This document shows positions 11,550-22,638 of a DNA stretch of 64,000 nucleotides, in pieces (positions within the stretch are counted from its first letter, which is position 1; every line of letters begins with the position of its first letter). Where the stretch lies: the NCBI GenBank assembly GCA_030248215.1, contig JASANG010002793.1:1-64000 (forward strand). Direction: 5' to 3'. This DNA is from Enoplolaimus lenunculus. Lineage: Eukaryota > Nematoda > Enoplea > Enoplida > Thoracostomopsidae. The translations under genes and the position numbers were made by a program. The notes under the pieces were generated by a model. It made no database searches. It was not told where the DNA came from and saw nothing but the letters and a program-made list of their open reading frames with translations.

Positions 11550-12861
11550 GCTCTCATGAACACTCGCGTGCACGGTTAAGTCGCACCCCCAACACATGGT
11601 TACAACTTTGAATGGTGTGGTTGCCGCTGATTTTCAAAATTAGGACTAATGGTTTCTGCGCCTAAATCCTGGTGAGCACTTGTTCACCTGATAAGGTTCA
11701 TTGATTTCACTGAAACACCCGTTGTAATTTTCGTAGAATTTGAATACTTAAGTTATTAGTCTATTGTAAAAGAGGGCGAGTCGACCCGCGCCTCTGGGTT
11801 TTAGGTCCGAGATGGATAGCCTGGTTCGCACCAGTGCTATTTTTATCTCTTGAAATTTCAGCCATGGCTCTAGGCCAGGAATTTTCTCGACTGCTCAAGG
11901 GTTCAACAAAGAACACAACCTAAAGTTTTGGTTTATTGAATCTGCACATTTTATTTCATGTATTTACCTCTATGCAACGAAACTGGGACTAATCAGTTTC
12001 CAGCTTGACAGCCTATAGTTATGTTGCGCACAGAACGATGGTTACGATAAAATTAGCTGAAAGTTAGTTGAAATTGCTGACTGAAAGTGAATTTGCAATT
12101 AGATCTCTTATACGCCTCTAGATCCCTGTACGCTGGGATAATCTTACTATGACTAATGTTGACTGGTTGCGGTGAAATAGTTACGTATTGTTACCCCTGG
12201 GTATGCTCATGCAACGAATTCTCCTGTGCCAAGCTGCTTAGAGCATTATCTGTTAACATGACAAGGCAGGACTATGCATAGCTCGCGTGATAGAGCTGCT
12301 GCGTGGAGGGCATACTGTTGAATGAGCATACCCATGGTTTCTAGATACATATCCGAGAAGACACGCATGCGTACCGTACGAGTTGTAAGCGGTTAAGTGA
12401 GCTAAGGAATTCTCCAGCCAGCCACAAAGTTGAAGGCGAATTCAAAAGTAGGGGAGACAAACCGCGCCTGATTCTTTTGATTACGTAACCTTTACACTCC
12501 TAGGCCTAGGTATTTCACGGCTGCATATTCAGCAGTTTGATAGTCAACGGCGGTGGTATGCCTTACAGCTGAGTTTCTAGGGCCTGACTAGAATCGCCTG
12601 AATTCACGGGGTATACAAAAGTTTTGTACTTGACAGGCAGGGCCTTAGCTCTTTTGTTTGACAATTCCCTAATGCTTAGCATCGGGCTGACTTGGCTTCC
12701 CTGCTGCCGTTGACACTCAACACTCTGAGTATTACTAATTAGATTTTTGTCCTGGCCAGTGACTATTCACTAAAATTCAGGCCTCAAATTTTTACCCTGA
12801 TCACACGCCTAATGCGTCTCACATGATACGTACCCCTTCACGAGATTGGCAGAAAAGTTTG

Positions 12862-12880
12862 TACCTGCGTTGTCGCCAAC
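12862..12880 (-). other. Primer-binding-site-like sequence of element A
   Basis: The minus strand reads TTGGCGACAACGCAGG. Many Ty3/gypsy and Bel/Pao elements begin their internal part with TTGGCGAC or similar. The same sequence, one base different, occurs in element B at 25,371-25,388, in the same position relative to the promoter. I did not identify the tRNA, and the bases just before it do not end in a clean CA. Confidence 0.45.
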
Positions 12881-13149
12881 GCCAGGCAAAGTTTAAGGTA
12901 GAATTTCAACTCACACCCCCTTTGTGATACCGAGAAAATCCTAGTGCGGCCCCCTCTTACGCACCTACTTACCCCCTGCGCGCAACGGGCAGCACCCCCC
13001 CCCCCCCGTCTTAGTCAGCGCCCCGAGAATTTCGAGTGCACCGTGTCGCCATACAGTGCACCGAAAACTCGGTTTGCTGTGTCGCGGCTCGCGCTTCGCG
13101 ACTGAAAACCGAAGAAAATCAAAACTGAAACTGAAATTTGCAGCCGTGC

Positions 13150-13375
13150 ACTGCGTTTATATACCTCTCTCGCTCAGCGCGCAGCCAATGAAATTCTGAG
13201 CAAAGCAGGCGCGGTTTGAGTCACGCGATTGGTTAAAATTAGTACGGCTGCAAAGAGCCAATGAAATTGCACACAAGGCGGATGCAGCGAAGCCACGTGA
13301 TTGGCTGAGGAAGTTTTGACTGTGAGAGTCGACAAGAGAGCGTAAACAACCCCACTACGCGATCTCTGATTGGTT
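13150..13375 (-). promoter_or_regulatory. Element A core promoter: TATA box plus CCAAT cluster
   Basis: On the minus strand TATATAA lies at 13,157-13,163. Upstream of it five CCAAT boxes alternate in direction: CCAAT on the + strand at about 13,185 and 13,258, and ATTGG at about 13,228, 13,300 and 13,370. The start of transcription should fall near GCAGTGCACGGCTGC, just below 13,150. The same arrangement is kept in element B near 25,680. Confidence 0.7.
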
Positions 13376-14059
13376 GCATTGGACTACACAAGATTTTCGC
13401 ATTCTTAGCAAAGGGGTGAGCTGATAGAATTAGGTTTAAGCGGTGTGGCCAAGGGGCAGGGGGCAATTCCCTACGTTGTGGGCCGGGCCGACTGGGTTGG
13501 ACAACTCCCTCAGAGTACTGGTACGCGCGCGGGGTTTTTCACTTAGATTGTCCATTCCCGCGTACAGGGCCTATCTCACTGTCAATAGTTAAAATAGAAA
13601 GCATAAAAACCAAACGAGATGTATCAGAATCTAGTAAAAAACTAGAGAGCGAAATCTATGTCATAAGCGGCCAGGTTATTTAGTCAACTGAAATTCACCA
13701 CTGCTACCCTAGTGGTTAGCGGGGGCCTACAACCCTAGAATTTCCTTTGCCAAACCAGCTAATGTACGTAGGCTATACTAAAGTGTCACAAGTTCAAAAT
13801 CCGCTAGGGTTTCCTACCCAACCTGGCCAACAAAACGATAATATGAACACGAAAGCACGAACGATAAGGCAAACGGATACAAGGCGTACACATTTAAACG
13901 TTACAAATCCGTACACTCATAATTCCTGGTAAAGTGTCGAGGTAGCGTTAAGAAAAATTTCTGTGCTATTCCCGAAATGCTTACACTACGACGTCAGCCT
14001 AACTCAAGGAACACACACACTCTAGACACTCTTAATCGACTCAAAGAGTCCACCAAAAT

Positions 14060-14925
14060 TACGGGCCTTGAGCTAGCCATAACTTTTCAAGTATCGGTTT
14101 CCGAGCAGCGGTCAGGGTGGTTTTATTACTCATTGCGATGCGCCGAACCCGATAGAACCAGTCCCAACCCTAGATTCCGGAAAACGTGATTTTGCATTTT
14201 TGGACCGGGGATCCGTAACGTATCACACGTAAAATTTCGAAAACCTCAAGTGCTAGTAACTTCTTAACGATTGGTCCCAGACCCCGAGTCAGGGTATTTT
14301 TCTTGCTCAGCGTGAAAAGCTGCGTCGATTGATACCAATCTCGATACTCAATTCCAAAATTTGCATTTTTGCATTTTTCGACCTCGGATGCGTAAATTTT
14401 TACACGCTAAATTGCGGGAATTTTGGATACCCCTAACTCTTGAACGAATGACTTCCGACCCCCAGTCAGGGTATTTTTCTTACTCAGCTCGGCGAGCTCT
14501 ATCGATTGGTATGAGTTTCAACAGCAGATTCCGAAAATCGCATTTTTGCATTTTTCGCCCCTAGAATCCGTAACTGCACATGTAAAATGCTGAAAATTCG
14601 AAAGCCCGTAACTTTTAAGCGAGAGGTCGGGGACCACAAGTCAGGGTGGTTTTATTACTCAGCTCGATGAGCTGCGTCGAATGATATGGGTCTCGACCTC
14701 CGATTCCAAAATTCATGTTTTTGCATTTTTCCACCCTATGATCCGTAAAATTTGCACACACATTTTCAAAAGCTCGAGGGGCCATAACTCCCGGGGAGGT
14801 GATCGCAGACCCAAGGTTAGGGTATTTTTCTTGTTCAGTACGACGAGCTCTATCCGTTAGTGCGGGTTCCGTAGGCATATGTAAGAATTGCTACTTTTGC
14901 GTTTTCTCATTCGGAGGCACACATA
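14060..14925. repeat. Five 176-bp tandem repeats inside the LTR
   Basis: The phrase GTCAGGGT recurs at 14,111, 14,288, 14,465 and 14,640, and as GTTAGGGT at 14,816, giving steps of 177, 177, 175 and 176 bp. Each unit also holds a CTCAGC..GAGCT stretch, a TCGATTG-like stretch and TTTGCATTTTT. Units are degenerate, perhaps 70 percent alike, so the array is older than the present insertion. Repeated upstream units in a U3 region often act as enhancers; that role is inference. Confidence 0.85.
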
Positions 14926-17495
14926 GTTCCGAAAGCTTCAAAAATGCATGACCCTCAACCGCGGCGGCGGGAATCCGGATTCTAGCGGGTTTCATGATAA
15001 GTTCCACGGGCCAGACCAAAAGGTTGAATCCGCGGACACCAGCCGATTATTCAAAAAAACAAAACCATCCGCTTTGCTGAGCTAAACGATCCGGAAAGAG
15101 GCACAGCCCATATTCCTCCTAAGCCTAAAGTGTAACATTAATTGAAACGCCCCCCTCTATTTTTCCCGAGTTGAGCTGGAGCGGTACTATAATCCAAAAA
15201 CATGAAAACTCGAAAATTCAAATTACTCCTACTATCGCTACCCCTTCATCTCTGAAATATTCGACACAGCTACCTCCTGCTGGGCGAGAAACTGCCGTTG
15301 TGATCTTTGCCGGCGAGTAATTATATATCTCTCAAATAGAGTTGTTTTAAACGTTACTGCGAGCTCACTTTAGAGAGACTGCAAAATTCTCCAGCAATTG
15401 CTCGATGATGGGCAGGCCGCTGCAACCGTACCTAGGGGGTAGGGATAGCGGCATACAAGGTACCCCTCAGTGCGGGTTGGATTCGGAAGCCATAAAGGCT
15501 GGTGCCCGTAGCACAAGGTCAAATATCCATACCTGTTAACTGGTAAAATGCCTTAGGGCTTGGAGATGATAAACCGCACAAGCGAACATTCGTCCCTAGA
15601 GTTCAAAATTTGCTTCCAACCTAGGGCCCAGCCCCATCGGGCAACCCTCAGACTCCCCCTCTTTTCATTCTCCCTTACCCCTTCATACTCTAGAGACTAC
15701 GGCTTCTTATCACGCCGACTGCCCGTATCACAACGTTCAAATTTGCGTGTATTCGGTGAATGGATAAGAAAAAAGGGGGGAGGAACAACAAGCAGAAAGG
15801 GAGCGGGGTGCGAGACGGGAAGGGTCAATACGCGGAAGCCTCCTCCGTCCCTACCGGACAACCCGAAACACCTGAACCCTCCACCCCCCGGTGGCGATGT
15901 GCTATAGGGTATGTCCCCTTTCCTTCGGATACTTCGCCTCTTTAAACGCACCCGCCACTCTAAACAACGAAATTACTTGAGTTAGTCTAGTCCTGAAAGT
16001 AGGCCATTAGTTGTGCGAGCTAGTCAAATCCTCAAGAATTTGTGCGAAAAAACGGCAAGAGAAAAGAAAAGAAAAAGGGTGGCGGGGCAGTTGTGACAGT
16101 AAGTTGAATGGTAAAAAGCACATTAGTCTCGTAATTGCTAATAACTCGTAGAAAACTTGCGGTCGGCCTGCGCGCAACAACAAGGTCAGTCAGGGGTTAT
16201 AATTTCAAAAACGCTTCCAAGCACCTCACTGAGTACTACCTAGTCAAGGCTTCAAGGGGAGTCCTAGGTAGGCAGACGCTAGCCGAGTCTGAAGGGGCGG
16301 GTCAGGTGAAAGAAAGCCCACGCTATACATCTAAGTTCGGTCCACGGGGTTCATCTAGCCGGATCCTTTACGTAAAACAACAAACAAAAGTACAACAATG
16401 CATAATTAAAGGTACAGACACAACAATGCGTAATTAAGGATACCAAAGACAAGACATAGGGCGTATCAAGTATACACAAGCCTTAAGTCCGATATGAGTG
16501 CTCTGTATCGAAAGGCGGACTCTCCTTTTTGGGCTCTCGCGCGTTCACTCAACTTCGCGTTATTACCCTGTTATCTGTGTAAATTATTGCAACGAGAGTA
16601 TGCACAATACTTTAAAGTTTTTAATCCCCTAAGAAAAATTACGTTCGTATGGCGAGTTTCATTGCGCAACGGTTCGAGTGCCTAGGCAATATCCGTGCGT
16701 TATCTAACCAGCACCCTGGTGACATGAGACCTACTCCTAAGCGGCTTCTAGTCAGAGACTAACCAACAAGTTGGAAAAAAGCGGTGGAGCATTTGCCACC
16801 CTAATTATCCAGGAATGAGTGATCCCAATTGGAATATACCAAAACCAACAGCTGAGCCAACGAATATAATCATACGAACATGGCAGCACAAATTAAAGGG
16901 GATACGTATCATAAGCAACAGTGACATCAATAATGGCAATAACGGTATAAATCTCAAACGAAAATTCACGGCAGCAACACACTAAGTACACTAGGCTCTG
17001 GAGCCTAAGCCATGAAGCACAATGACCGGATAAGAAAGTCGCTATTAAAAGAGTGTGTCCCTGACACAATTGCATGGCCAACCAATTTACGTCTACGGCA
17101 TTGTAGTTACTAGGGACGAACATAACTGTAATGAAAGTTTGAGTATCCGGTACGGATCTGATTGGAACATCTGTGATATGTTCGATAGCACTCCCAATGC
17201 GAAGTTCTAACAGCAATTTAAATATTAGCCCCCATTGTGGGGCCTCCCTGACTGCAGCGGGATTCTCTCCATCATACAAAGTCTCATGCTCAAAGCTACT
17301 CAGATAATGATGAGAGGGAGGTTCTCGCTTAGCGGTCACCTTGCCTGCGTAGTGCATGTGTATCCCTGCTGTGGAGTTCGGGTCCTCAGAGATTCCATGA
17401 AGTCTCCATTTGTGCGGTCCCCTTAGTTCCATAGAGGGAGAGGTGGTATTGGCGAATATGAAATCCCACATACCCAGATGGGTAATGTGGTTCAT

Positions 17496-20012
17496 CTAGG
17501 ACTGCTGGGAAACCTGGCAGGTATATGGGTATAGAGCGAGGCATGTGGTCTCCACAGTCTCACGGAAGAAAGTGACCCGTGGGCACTCAGGGGAGTCTAT
17601 GTTCAGGTGTGGAGCTATGGAGGTTTCAACGTACATGTTGGATTTGGTATATAAACCCTCTACCCCATTGATATCCAAAGAATAGGAGCACGCGTACAGG
17701 GTGCCTACCAGGGAAGGGTTAAAATAAGGCCAGAATAAGTGGCGGGTGGTGGTGAATGGGTCAAACAAAGGTTCACGCAAGTCGGGTTTCATATGTCGTT
17801 CCTGAGCCCGTGCCAACCAGTATGATTGGTTCCACCCAAGTACGCTACTAGTCGAGGCACGTGCATCCTTTACAGCAGCTCGAGTTTCATGCTCAAAAAT
17901 TAGCTCGGCCTCCTTACGATTTAGGGCGAATAGTACGTCCGAACCGCAGCGTCTGGGCTCGGGAGAAATTTTAGGGTCCCGCAGGCGTCGAGTCCCCTGG
18001 TACCAGTATACATACATAGCGTCGTTGTGAGTAAAGTCATATTGTAATACGCCGTGTCTGGGTCGAATCTGATGCATTTCATGGTCAGGTAACACAGCTA
18101 TTTCTAAATGTAACCAGCTAGGTTCGCTGACGTCTATGTATTTTATGGGGCGGTTTTCGACGCTGCGTCTTGCACGATCTTTCAGTTCGGCCTCACTTAT
18201 AGTCACTACGGACACTTTGCCTTCAGTAAAAGTGGACGGGGTGTCTGATGTTAAATCTCTAATCTCAGCCGGGGTGTCGGCCTTAGTACGCCGACGAGTT
18301 TCCAAGAGTTGCGCAGCCAATTCCTTACAAGAGCCCTTGTTACGTGAACGAGGTTCATTTGGTGGGTTTCCATACAGACCTCGATTAATGCTACAACTGT
18401 CTTCATAGAAATCATTATAATCAGAACTGCCCCCTTCTGGATTTTGTGTGGGAAGACGTAACATGTTAACGGCTCCAGTTCGGTAATTAAGAGGTTGAGA
18501 GACCTCTTCTGCGGGATAAGTTATCATCCGTCTGACGGACTTTTTACGATTAGTTATAATTTTGCCCTCAGTATCCGTGTTTACACTGTTCCTCCATACA
18601 TTCAAGTGAGGGAATAAGTTTTCGACAGAAGGGACCGACTTTAATTTACAGTCAGGGTCCGATTTGTCAGGGGACTCACGAGAGGGTACGGGTGCGAAAT
18701 TATTGGTTAACTCCTTAAGCAAGGTAATCTTACGAACTGGTGCAGGAAAGTCTTCCTCATTATCAAAGTTACAGTATGCATCAGGGTGTTGCCAAGGCCC
18801 TTCCGTCTCTATGGCTGACAACATAGGTAAGCGACGTCCGTACTCTGGCGCACGTCGCGGGGGCAATCCATCTAATTTCTCGATAGTTAGGTCAGTATCC
18901 ATACTCGTGTCTGCTGAATATCCTGAGTTCGGGTGACATTCCAAAGCAACTATTTCAGTATTTCCGTTAGATTCCGACTCCGATTGGGTGTCCATGGATT
19001 CATTCAGGGAATCCGGGCACATATCGAGTGCTGCATCTCGAGATGACTCGGATCGTGCAATTCGACGGGTTCGATGTATTTTCATAGGCTTTAATTCAAA
19101 CAACTTCAAAACATGATCACTCAGTACAAGATGTTTATTCGGTAAGTTTGGATCGTCATGCAGCGTTATTGAATCTTGAGAACCAGGGCCAGGTTGGGCT
19201 ACACAACTTGATTCGACTCCTCGAGGAGCGCACGAATCCTGATAGGTGGGGCAACTAGGTCTGTTTGCTTTAATGGTCCTATTTAAGACCTTTGCATAGT
19301 TTCGTGATGGCATCTTGCGGACCTTGAAAAATTTGATTTGAACCATACACCTATTATCGGCATTCATGACCGAACTTGACTCTTTGGGACTTGATGCCCG
19401 TGGGGAGTTAGAGAAAGCGACTTGATTATATTCATTACCAAAATTAGAGTTGCCCATGACCAATGAGGAGTTTTCCACCCCTACCGACTGAGGGTATGCT
19501 GCCTCGTGATTTCCTGGGTCAACCCGGCTGACTTTTACTAACTCGGCACGTTTCCTACGTCCAGCGTTCTCTAGTACAGCCAATTCAAAATCATCATCAT
19601 AGAAAACAAAATTATACGGCTCTACCGGTGTTAACTCATCTCGGCGACTGCTAGATATTTCGGAATAATGTCCGGAATTCTCGGAGCGCCCACAGTCGTC
19701 TAGAGAATTAAACTTCGCCTTATACAGAAATTTTTCGGTCGCCCTCGGGATAGCAGGACTTTCATTGCCGGAAAGAGAATTTGTGCGGCTTACTGTGTAG
19801 GTGGCACCCCTGACTCGAGCCCGGGAAATGCCGTTAGAGTCAGACTTTCCCTCCCGGGGGCTGATTTCCTTAGCCACCTCAGAATCAAATTCCCCGTGAT
19901 GAAAACTGGACTCTATTTCAAAGAAAGTAGTATCATATAGATAATTTAGGTCGTCCTGCCTTTCCTCGTCCGCGCCGTCAAAATAATAACAATAATACTC
20001 AACTTCATTCAA
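17496..20012 (-). CDS. 838-codon frame of element B, function unknown
   Basis: A long open frame in the sense direction, downstream of gag where pol would normally lie. I do not recognise it. Residues 1 to about 630 are polar, acidic and rich in S, N, E and P, which suggests disorder. The last 200 residues look folded, with aromatic-rich segments (YVYWYQGTRRLRD, WNQSYWLARAQERHMKP, RHLFWPYFNPSLVGTLYACSY). I find none of the usual reverse transcriptase (xxDD), RNase H, integrase or protease signatures. An open stretch on the same strand continues toward the element A boundary at 17,067. A decayed relative lies at 9,370-10,420. Candidates include a structural or accessory retroelement protein; nothing in the sequence decides this. 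Confidence 0.5.
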   Translation of the reverse strand: MNEVEYYCYYFDGADEERQDDLNYLYDTTFFEIESSFHHGEFDSEVAKEISPREGKSDSNGISRARVRGATYTVSRTNSLSGNESPAIPRATEKFLYKAKFNSLDDCGRSENSGHYSEISSSRRDELTPVEPYNFVFYDDDFELAVLENAGRRKRAELVKVSRVDPGNHEAAYPQSVGVENSSLVMGNSNFGNEYNQVAFSNSPRASSPKESSSVMNADNRCMVQIKFFKVRKMPSRNYAKVLNRTIKANRPSCPTYQDSCAPRGVESSCVAQPGPGSQDSITLHDDPNLPNKHLVLSDHVLKLFELKPMKIHRTRRIARSESSRDAALDMCPDSLNESMDTQSESESNGNTEIVALECHPNSGYSADTSMDTDLTIEKLDGLPPRRAPEYGRRLPMLSAIETEGPWQHPDAYCNFDNEEDFPAPVRKITLLKELTNNFAPVPSRESPDKSDPDCKLKSVPSVENLFPHLNVWRNSVNTDTEGKIITNRKKSVRRMITYPAEEVSQPLNYRTGAVNMLRLPTQNPEGGSSDYNDFYEDSCSINRGLYGNPPNEPRSRNKGSCKELAAQLLETRRRTKADTPAEIRDLTSDTPSTFTEGKVSVVTISEAELKDRARRSVENRPIKYIDVSEPSWLHLEIAVLPDHEMHQIRPRHGVLQYDFTHNDAMYVYWYQGTRRLRDPKISPEPRRCGSDVLFALNRKEAELIFEHETRAAVKDARASTSSVLGWNQSYWLARAQERHMKPDLREPLFDPFTTTRHLFWPYFNPSLVGTLYACSYSLDINGVEGLYTKSNMYVETSIAPHLNIDSPECPRVTFFRETVETTCLALYPYTCQVSQQS

Positions 20013-20637
20013 CTACTCATCGTCTCCGAATTCACATTCTGGTGAAATTTTTCCGTTTTGAACCACACCGTTAATGAAAGACATTGCAGCTAATTTATGG
20101 AATGGTGTGGCCTCAGAGCTAACTGCCTCCTGCTCGAAAAATTCCCCTAACTGTTCGGGACAGGACTGGCTAGAAGCTCCGATGGAGACCGAACTGACGG
20201 TGCGGCAACCTGTAGATTGCTCCTTTCCCAACATTGCCTCCGTCAGTTGGTTATGTGTGTGGGGGCGCCGATCCCGTGGTGCCAGGGACGGGCGACCCGT
20301 CCCCAACGGTTATATTATCAGCACTGGCAGGTGGCAAGCCCATCTGTATAGGATGGGCGACCCCGTTCTTGTGAATTTCCGTGTCGGCGCTAGACGTCCC
20401 GTCACCAAATGTCCCCGGCGGTATCTTGCGCACGACCGCGCCGGAGACACTATTAATCGGGGAGAGTGGTATGCCTTCACGAGAGCTCAGCTCATTTTCA
20501 TCGTATTGATCAGTCTCCTCATATTCGTTGGTTTTTTGACTTTGCAAGTCACTTTCAGATTCATCTAAAGTTATGTAAGAATCATCTCCTACGCTTTTAT
20601 CCGGGCATCGTACTGACGGATGGACATATCCCTCCAT
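20013..20637 (-). other. Open stretches between gag and the long frame of element B
   Basis: Two overlapping open stretches (20,013-20,306 and 20,251-20,637) continue the element's sense strand. The predicted peptides are acidic and serine-rich with no recognised domain. They probably belong to a polyprotein linker in a broken region. Confidence 0.35.
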
Positions 20638-22221
20638 GGATATTCCCTGGCCTCTGCCAGTTCGGCTTGTACATCAGCTATTTCTGCCTTATACGCGTCA
20701 ACAGGATCCCACGAAAGCGTATCGGGGTGACTCGCTTCGTATTTTCCTAGATAATTATGACGATACGTATAGGGATCATTTCTAGGGTACTGGTTATGCT
20801 GGTTTCCCCGGTTGTTATTCATATATAGGGAGTTTCCCTCACGAAAGGCTGGCCGATCTTGAGGAGGTCCATTCCCTTGAAGTCCGTTGGGGTTGGCCTG
20901 ACCCCGCCCAACTCCATAATGCCGTTGAAAATACCGGTTCTGATTAAATTGATCATAATTTCGATTGGATTGGTAACCAGTACCCTGCGGAGGGTTATAT
21001 CCGTTATTTGGACGACTGCTATAGTAGTTCGGCGGGTTATTGTTAACCCGACGCCAGTTGCCAGGGTTATGATTATACCCCGGGTCAATTTGGTTAGATT
21101 GGTTGCGATACCTACCCCCATAGTTCTGAGGTGGGGGCGGGTAATTGTTAGCTGCAGTGTAATTATTTGGATGATTTGGTCCCCAGTTTGGGTTAGCGGG
21201 CTGTCCGTAATTGTTTGCGGGCGGATGTTGTTCCTGCTTGCTTGTTGGGGGTTTTCCTCAACGTTATTTGAGTTTCCTAAGGCTTGGACTATCCGTTCTA
21301 CAACATCAAGGGGTACAGTGTCAGTTTTATCATCTAGGTTATTTTCGTTGGTCTCATTCTCTTTATTTTGGAAAAAGAACTTGGTAGTATCAGTGTTGGC
21401 TTTTTCACGGTCACAAGCCAACATCCGGCCGGCCCGTTTGGCTTCAGAAATTAATGCCCCGGTGCAACTATAGTCTTTATACAACCGGGAGTGGTATTCC
21501 GGTCGTAAACCATCTAAGAAAAATTCTATTAGTAAGCTTTCTCGACTTTTTTCATTCAGTCCGTTTACACTCTTTAAAGCATTAATCAGTCTGATTACAT
21601 ATTGGATGGGCGCTTCATCCTTTTGTTGCATTGTCTTGAGTACTCCGATTTGCTCCGAACATTCTCGCCCGGTCAGAAGTAGCTGGGATAATGCTTCTAC
21701 TAACTCGTCCCAGGTAGCGATTTGATCACATCCAGTGATTTGAAAAAGAAATGTGTGGGACGATCCAAGCGCGTGATAAGTACGCTGCGCTTAGCAGTAT
21801 CATCCCATCGATTAGCCAGAGCCACTTGTTCGAAGTACTCAATCCAATCCAAGAAATTTGGAAAACGTGAGTCACTTTTACCAGTGAAAATTGGTATATT
21901 TTCAGCATCCAAGACATTAGATCTGGAAAAGTACTTCCCGACATCGTCGAGTTTAACACACACGTTTTCCAAATTTCCGTTATGAGGAGGAGCACTAGGT
22001 GCTGCGCGGGTGGGGATTCCCGAGGAAAATTCACCCTCTCCGGAAAATTGATTGGAGGTCCGAGAACTGGGCATTTGGCTTGTGCTGTTACTTTTACTGC
22101 TGGGCTTATGCTGCGGTTTTAGCCTGTTGTCGATACACCCAATCGAAGGGTGCACGCTGTAATATGTGACCTTAGACTCAATTGTAATGTGGGTTAGCCG
22201 CAGAACCGCAGTCGACCGCAA
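20589..22221 (-). pseudogene. gag: Ty3/gypsy-type gag region of element B, broken
   Basis: Open stretches at 21,700-22,221 and 20,819-21,631 carry the look of a retrotransposon Gag capsid domain. One piece shows the FTGKSD...FLDWIEYFEQVALANRW pattern. The other shows an FFLDGLRPEYHSRLY pattern, where the F.GL phrase typifies the family. Sequence following the capsid part is rich in N, G, P, Y and R. I did not see a CCHC zinc knuckle. A Gag of this type forms the virus-like particle. The region is a fossil with about two or three breaks. Element A has no comparable sequence at the matching place. Confidence 0.75.
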
Positions 22222-22441
22222 CTGTTCTCCGGGTTATGTCAGTGTTCTTGTGCGACCCTTCCGTCGAAGGTTGGGTTCCTAGATAGTGTGAGTGGTGTTT
22301 TCTCAATACAATTTTTTAATTAAGCGCCTTACGTAAATAATTTTCACTCCGGGGATCGCTAGCTAGTTAAGTTGATAACCGTGTACTCAATTCGAGTAAA
22401 CGGCGTCCAAGTGCAATTACTGCTTAGCGGATCCTTTATGC

Positions 22442-22468
22442 GTGCAACGAGATTTTTATACGTTGCAC
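22442..22468. other. 8-bp inverted repeat in element B leader
   Basis: GTGCAACG at 22,442-22,449 pairs with CGTTGCAC at 22,461-22,468 around an 11-nt loop. Unlike the A-type leader hairpins it lacks the TTTGCCTA loop. Confidence 0.5.
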
Positions 22469-22638
22469 CGAGATACTAATTGCAAAAATTGATCTTAGGT
22501 TTAGGCTATCTGAAGGACACTCAACAAACTCGCGATTTGGACACTGTATATACGTATGAGATCAATACACTGTTATAGACCTAGGGAAACTAAGCACCAG
22601 TTGATAAAGGTACTTAGCTTCAAGTACGTAGCGAGTAG

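Larger units (their letters stand above)
1..17066 (-). mobile_element. Element A: giant, young, pol-less LTR retrotransposon, left end outside window
   Basis: An LTR element read on the minus strand. Positions 1-1,934 repeat 15,138-17,066 almost perfectly, and both copies end at the same ...CCCTGACA. I counted about ten substitutions and three small indels in 1.93 kb, roughly 0.5 percent, so the insertion is recent. Between the repeats lie a long leader, a decayed block related to element B, a long stretch without genes and one open 638-codon frame. I saw no reverse transcriptase, RNase H or integrase motif. This suggests a large non-autonomous (LARD-like) element. It is broken over much of its interior except the 638-codon frame, which looks whole. 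The family is uncertain; Ty3/gypsy kinship is inferred from the gag of related element B. The visible part is 17 kb, so the whole is probably larger. Confidence 0.75.
12881..17066 (-). repeat. Element A 5' LTR (15,138-17,066 certain; extension to about 12,881 inferred)
   Basis: The part 15,138-17,066 is certain because it repeats 1-1,934. The LTR probably continues leftward. A TATA box with a CCAAT cluster at 13,150-13,375 and a primer-binding-like sequence at 12,862-12,880 both have counterparts in element B, and a promoter is expected inside an LTR. An alternative end at 15,131 (TGTAACATTAATT) would give a 1,936-bp LTR bounded by TG and CA. That reading requires the window to start by chance seven bases into the LTR and leaves the promoter outside it. 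Sequence left of the window would settle the matter. Confidence 0.6.

Noticed and set aside
12996-13008. Run of C (and a run of G near 10,788) as a regulatory signal
   Set aside because: Simple homopolymers without supporting context. The C run is not kept in element B.
17496-20012. Possibility that the 838-codon frame is a normal pol
   Set aside because: No reverse transcriptase, RNase H, protease or integrase motif could be seen in it.
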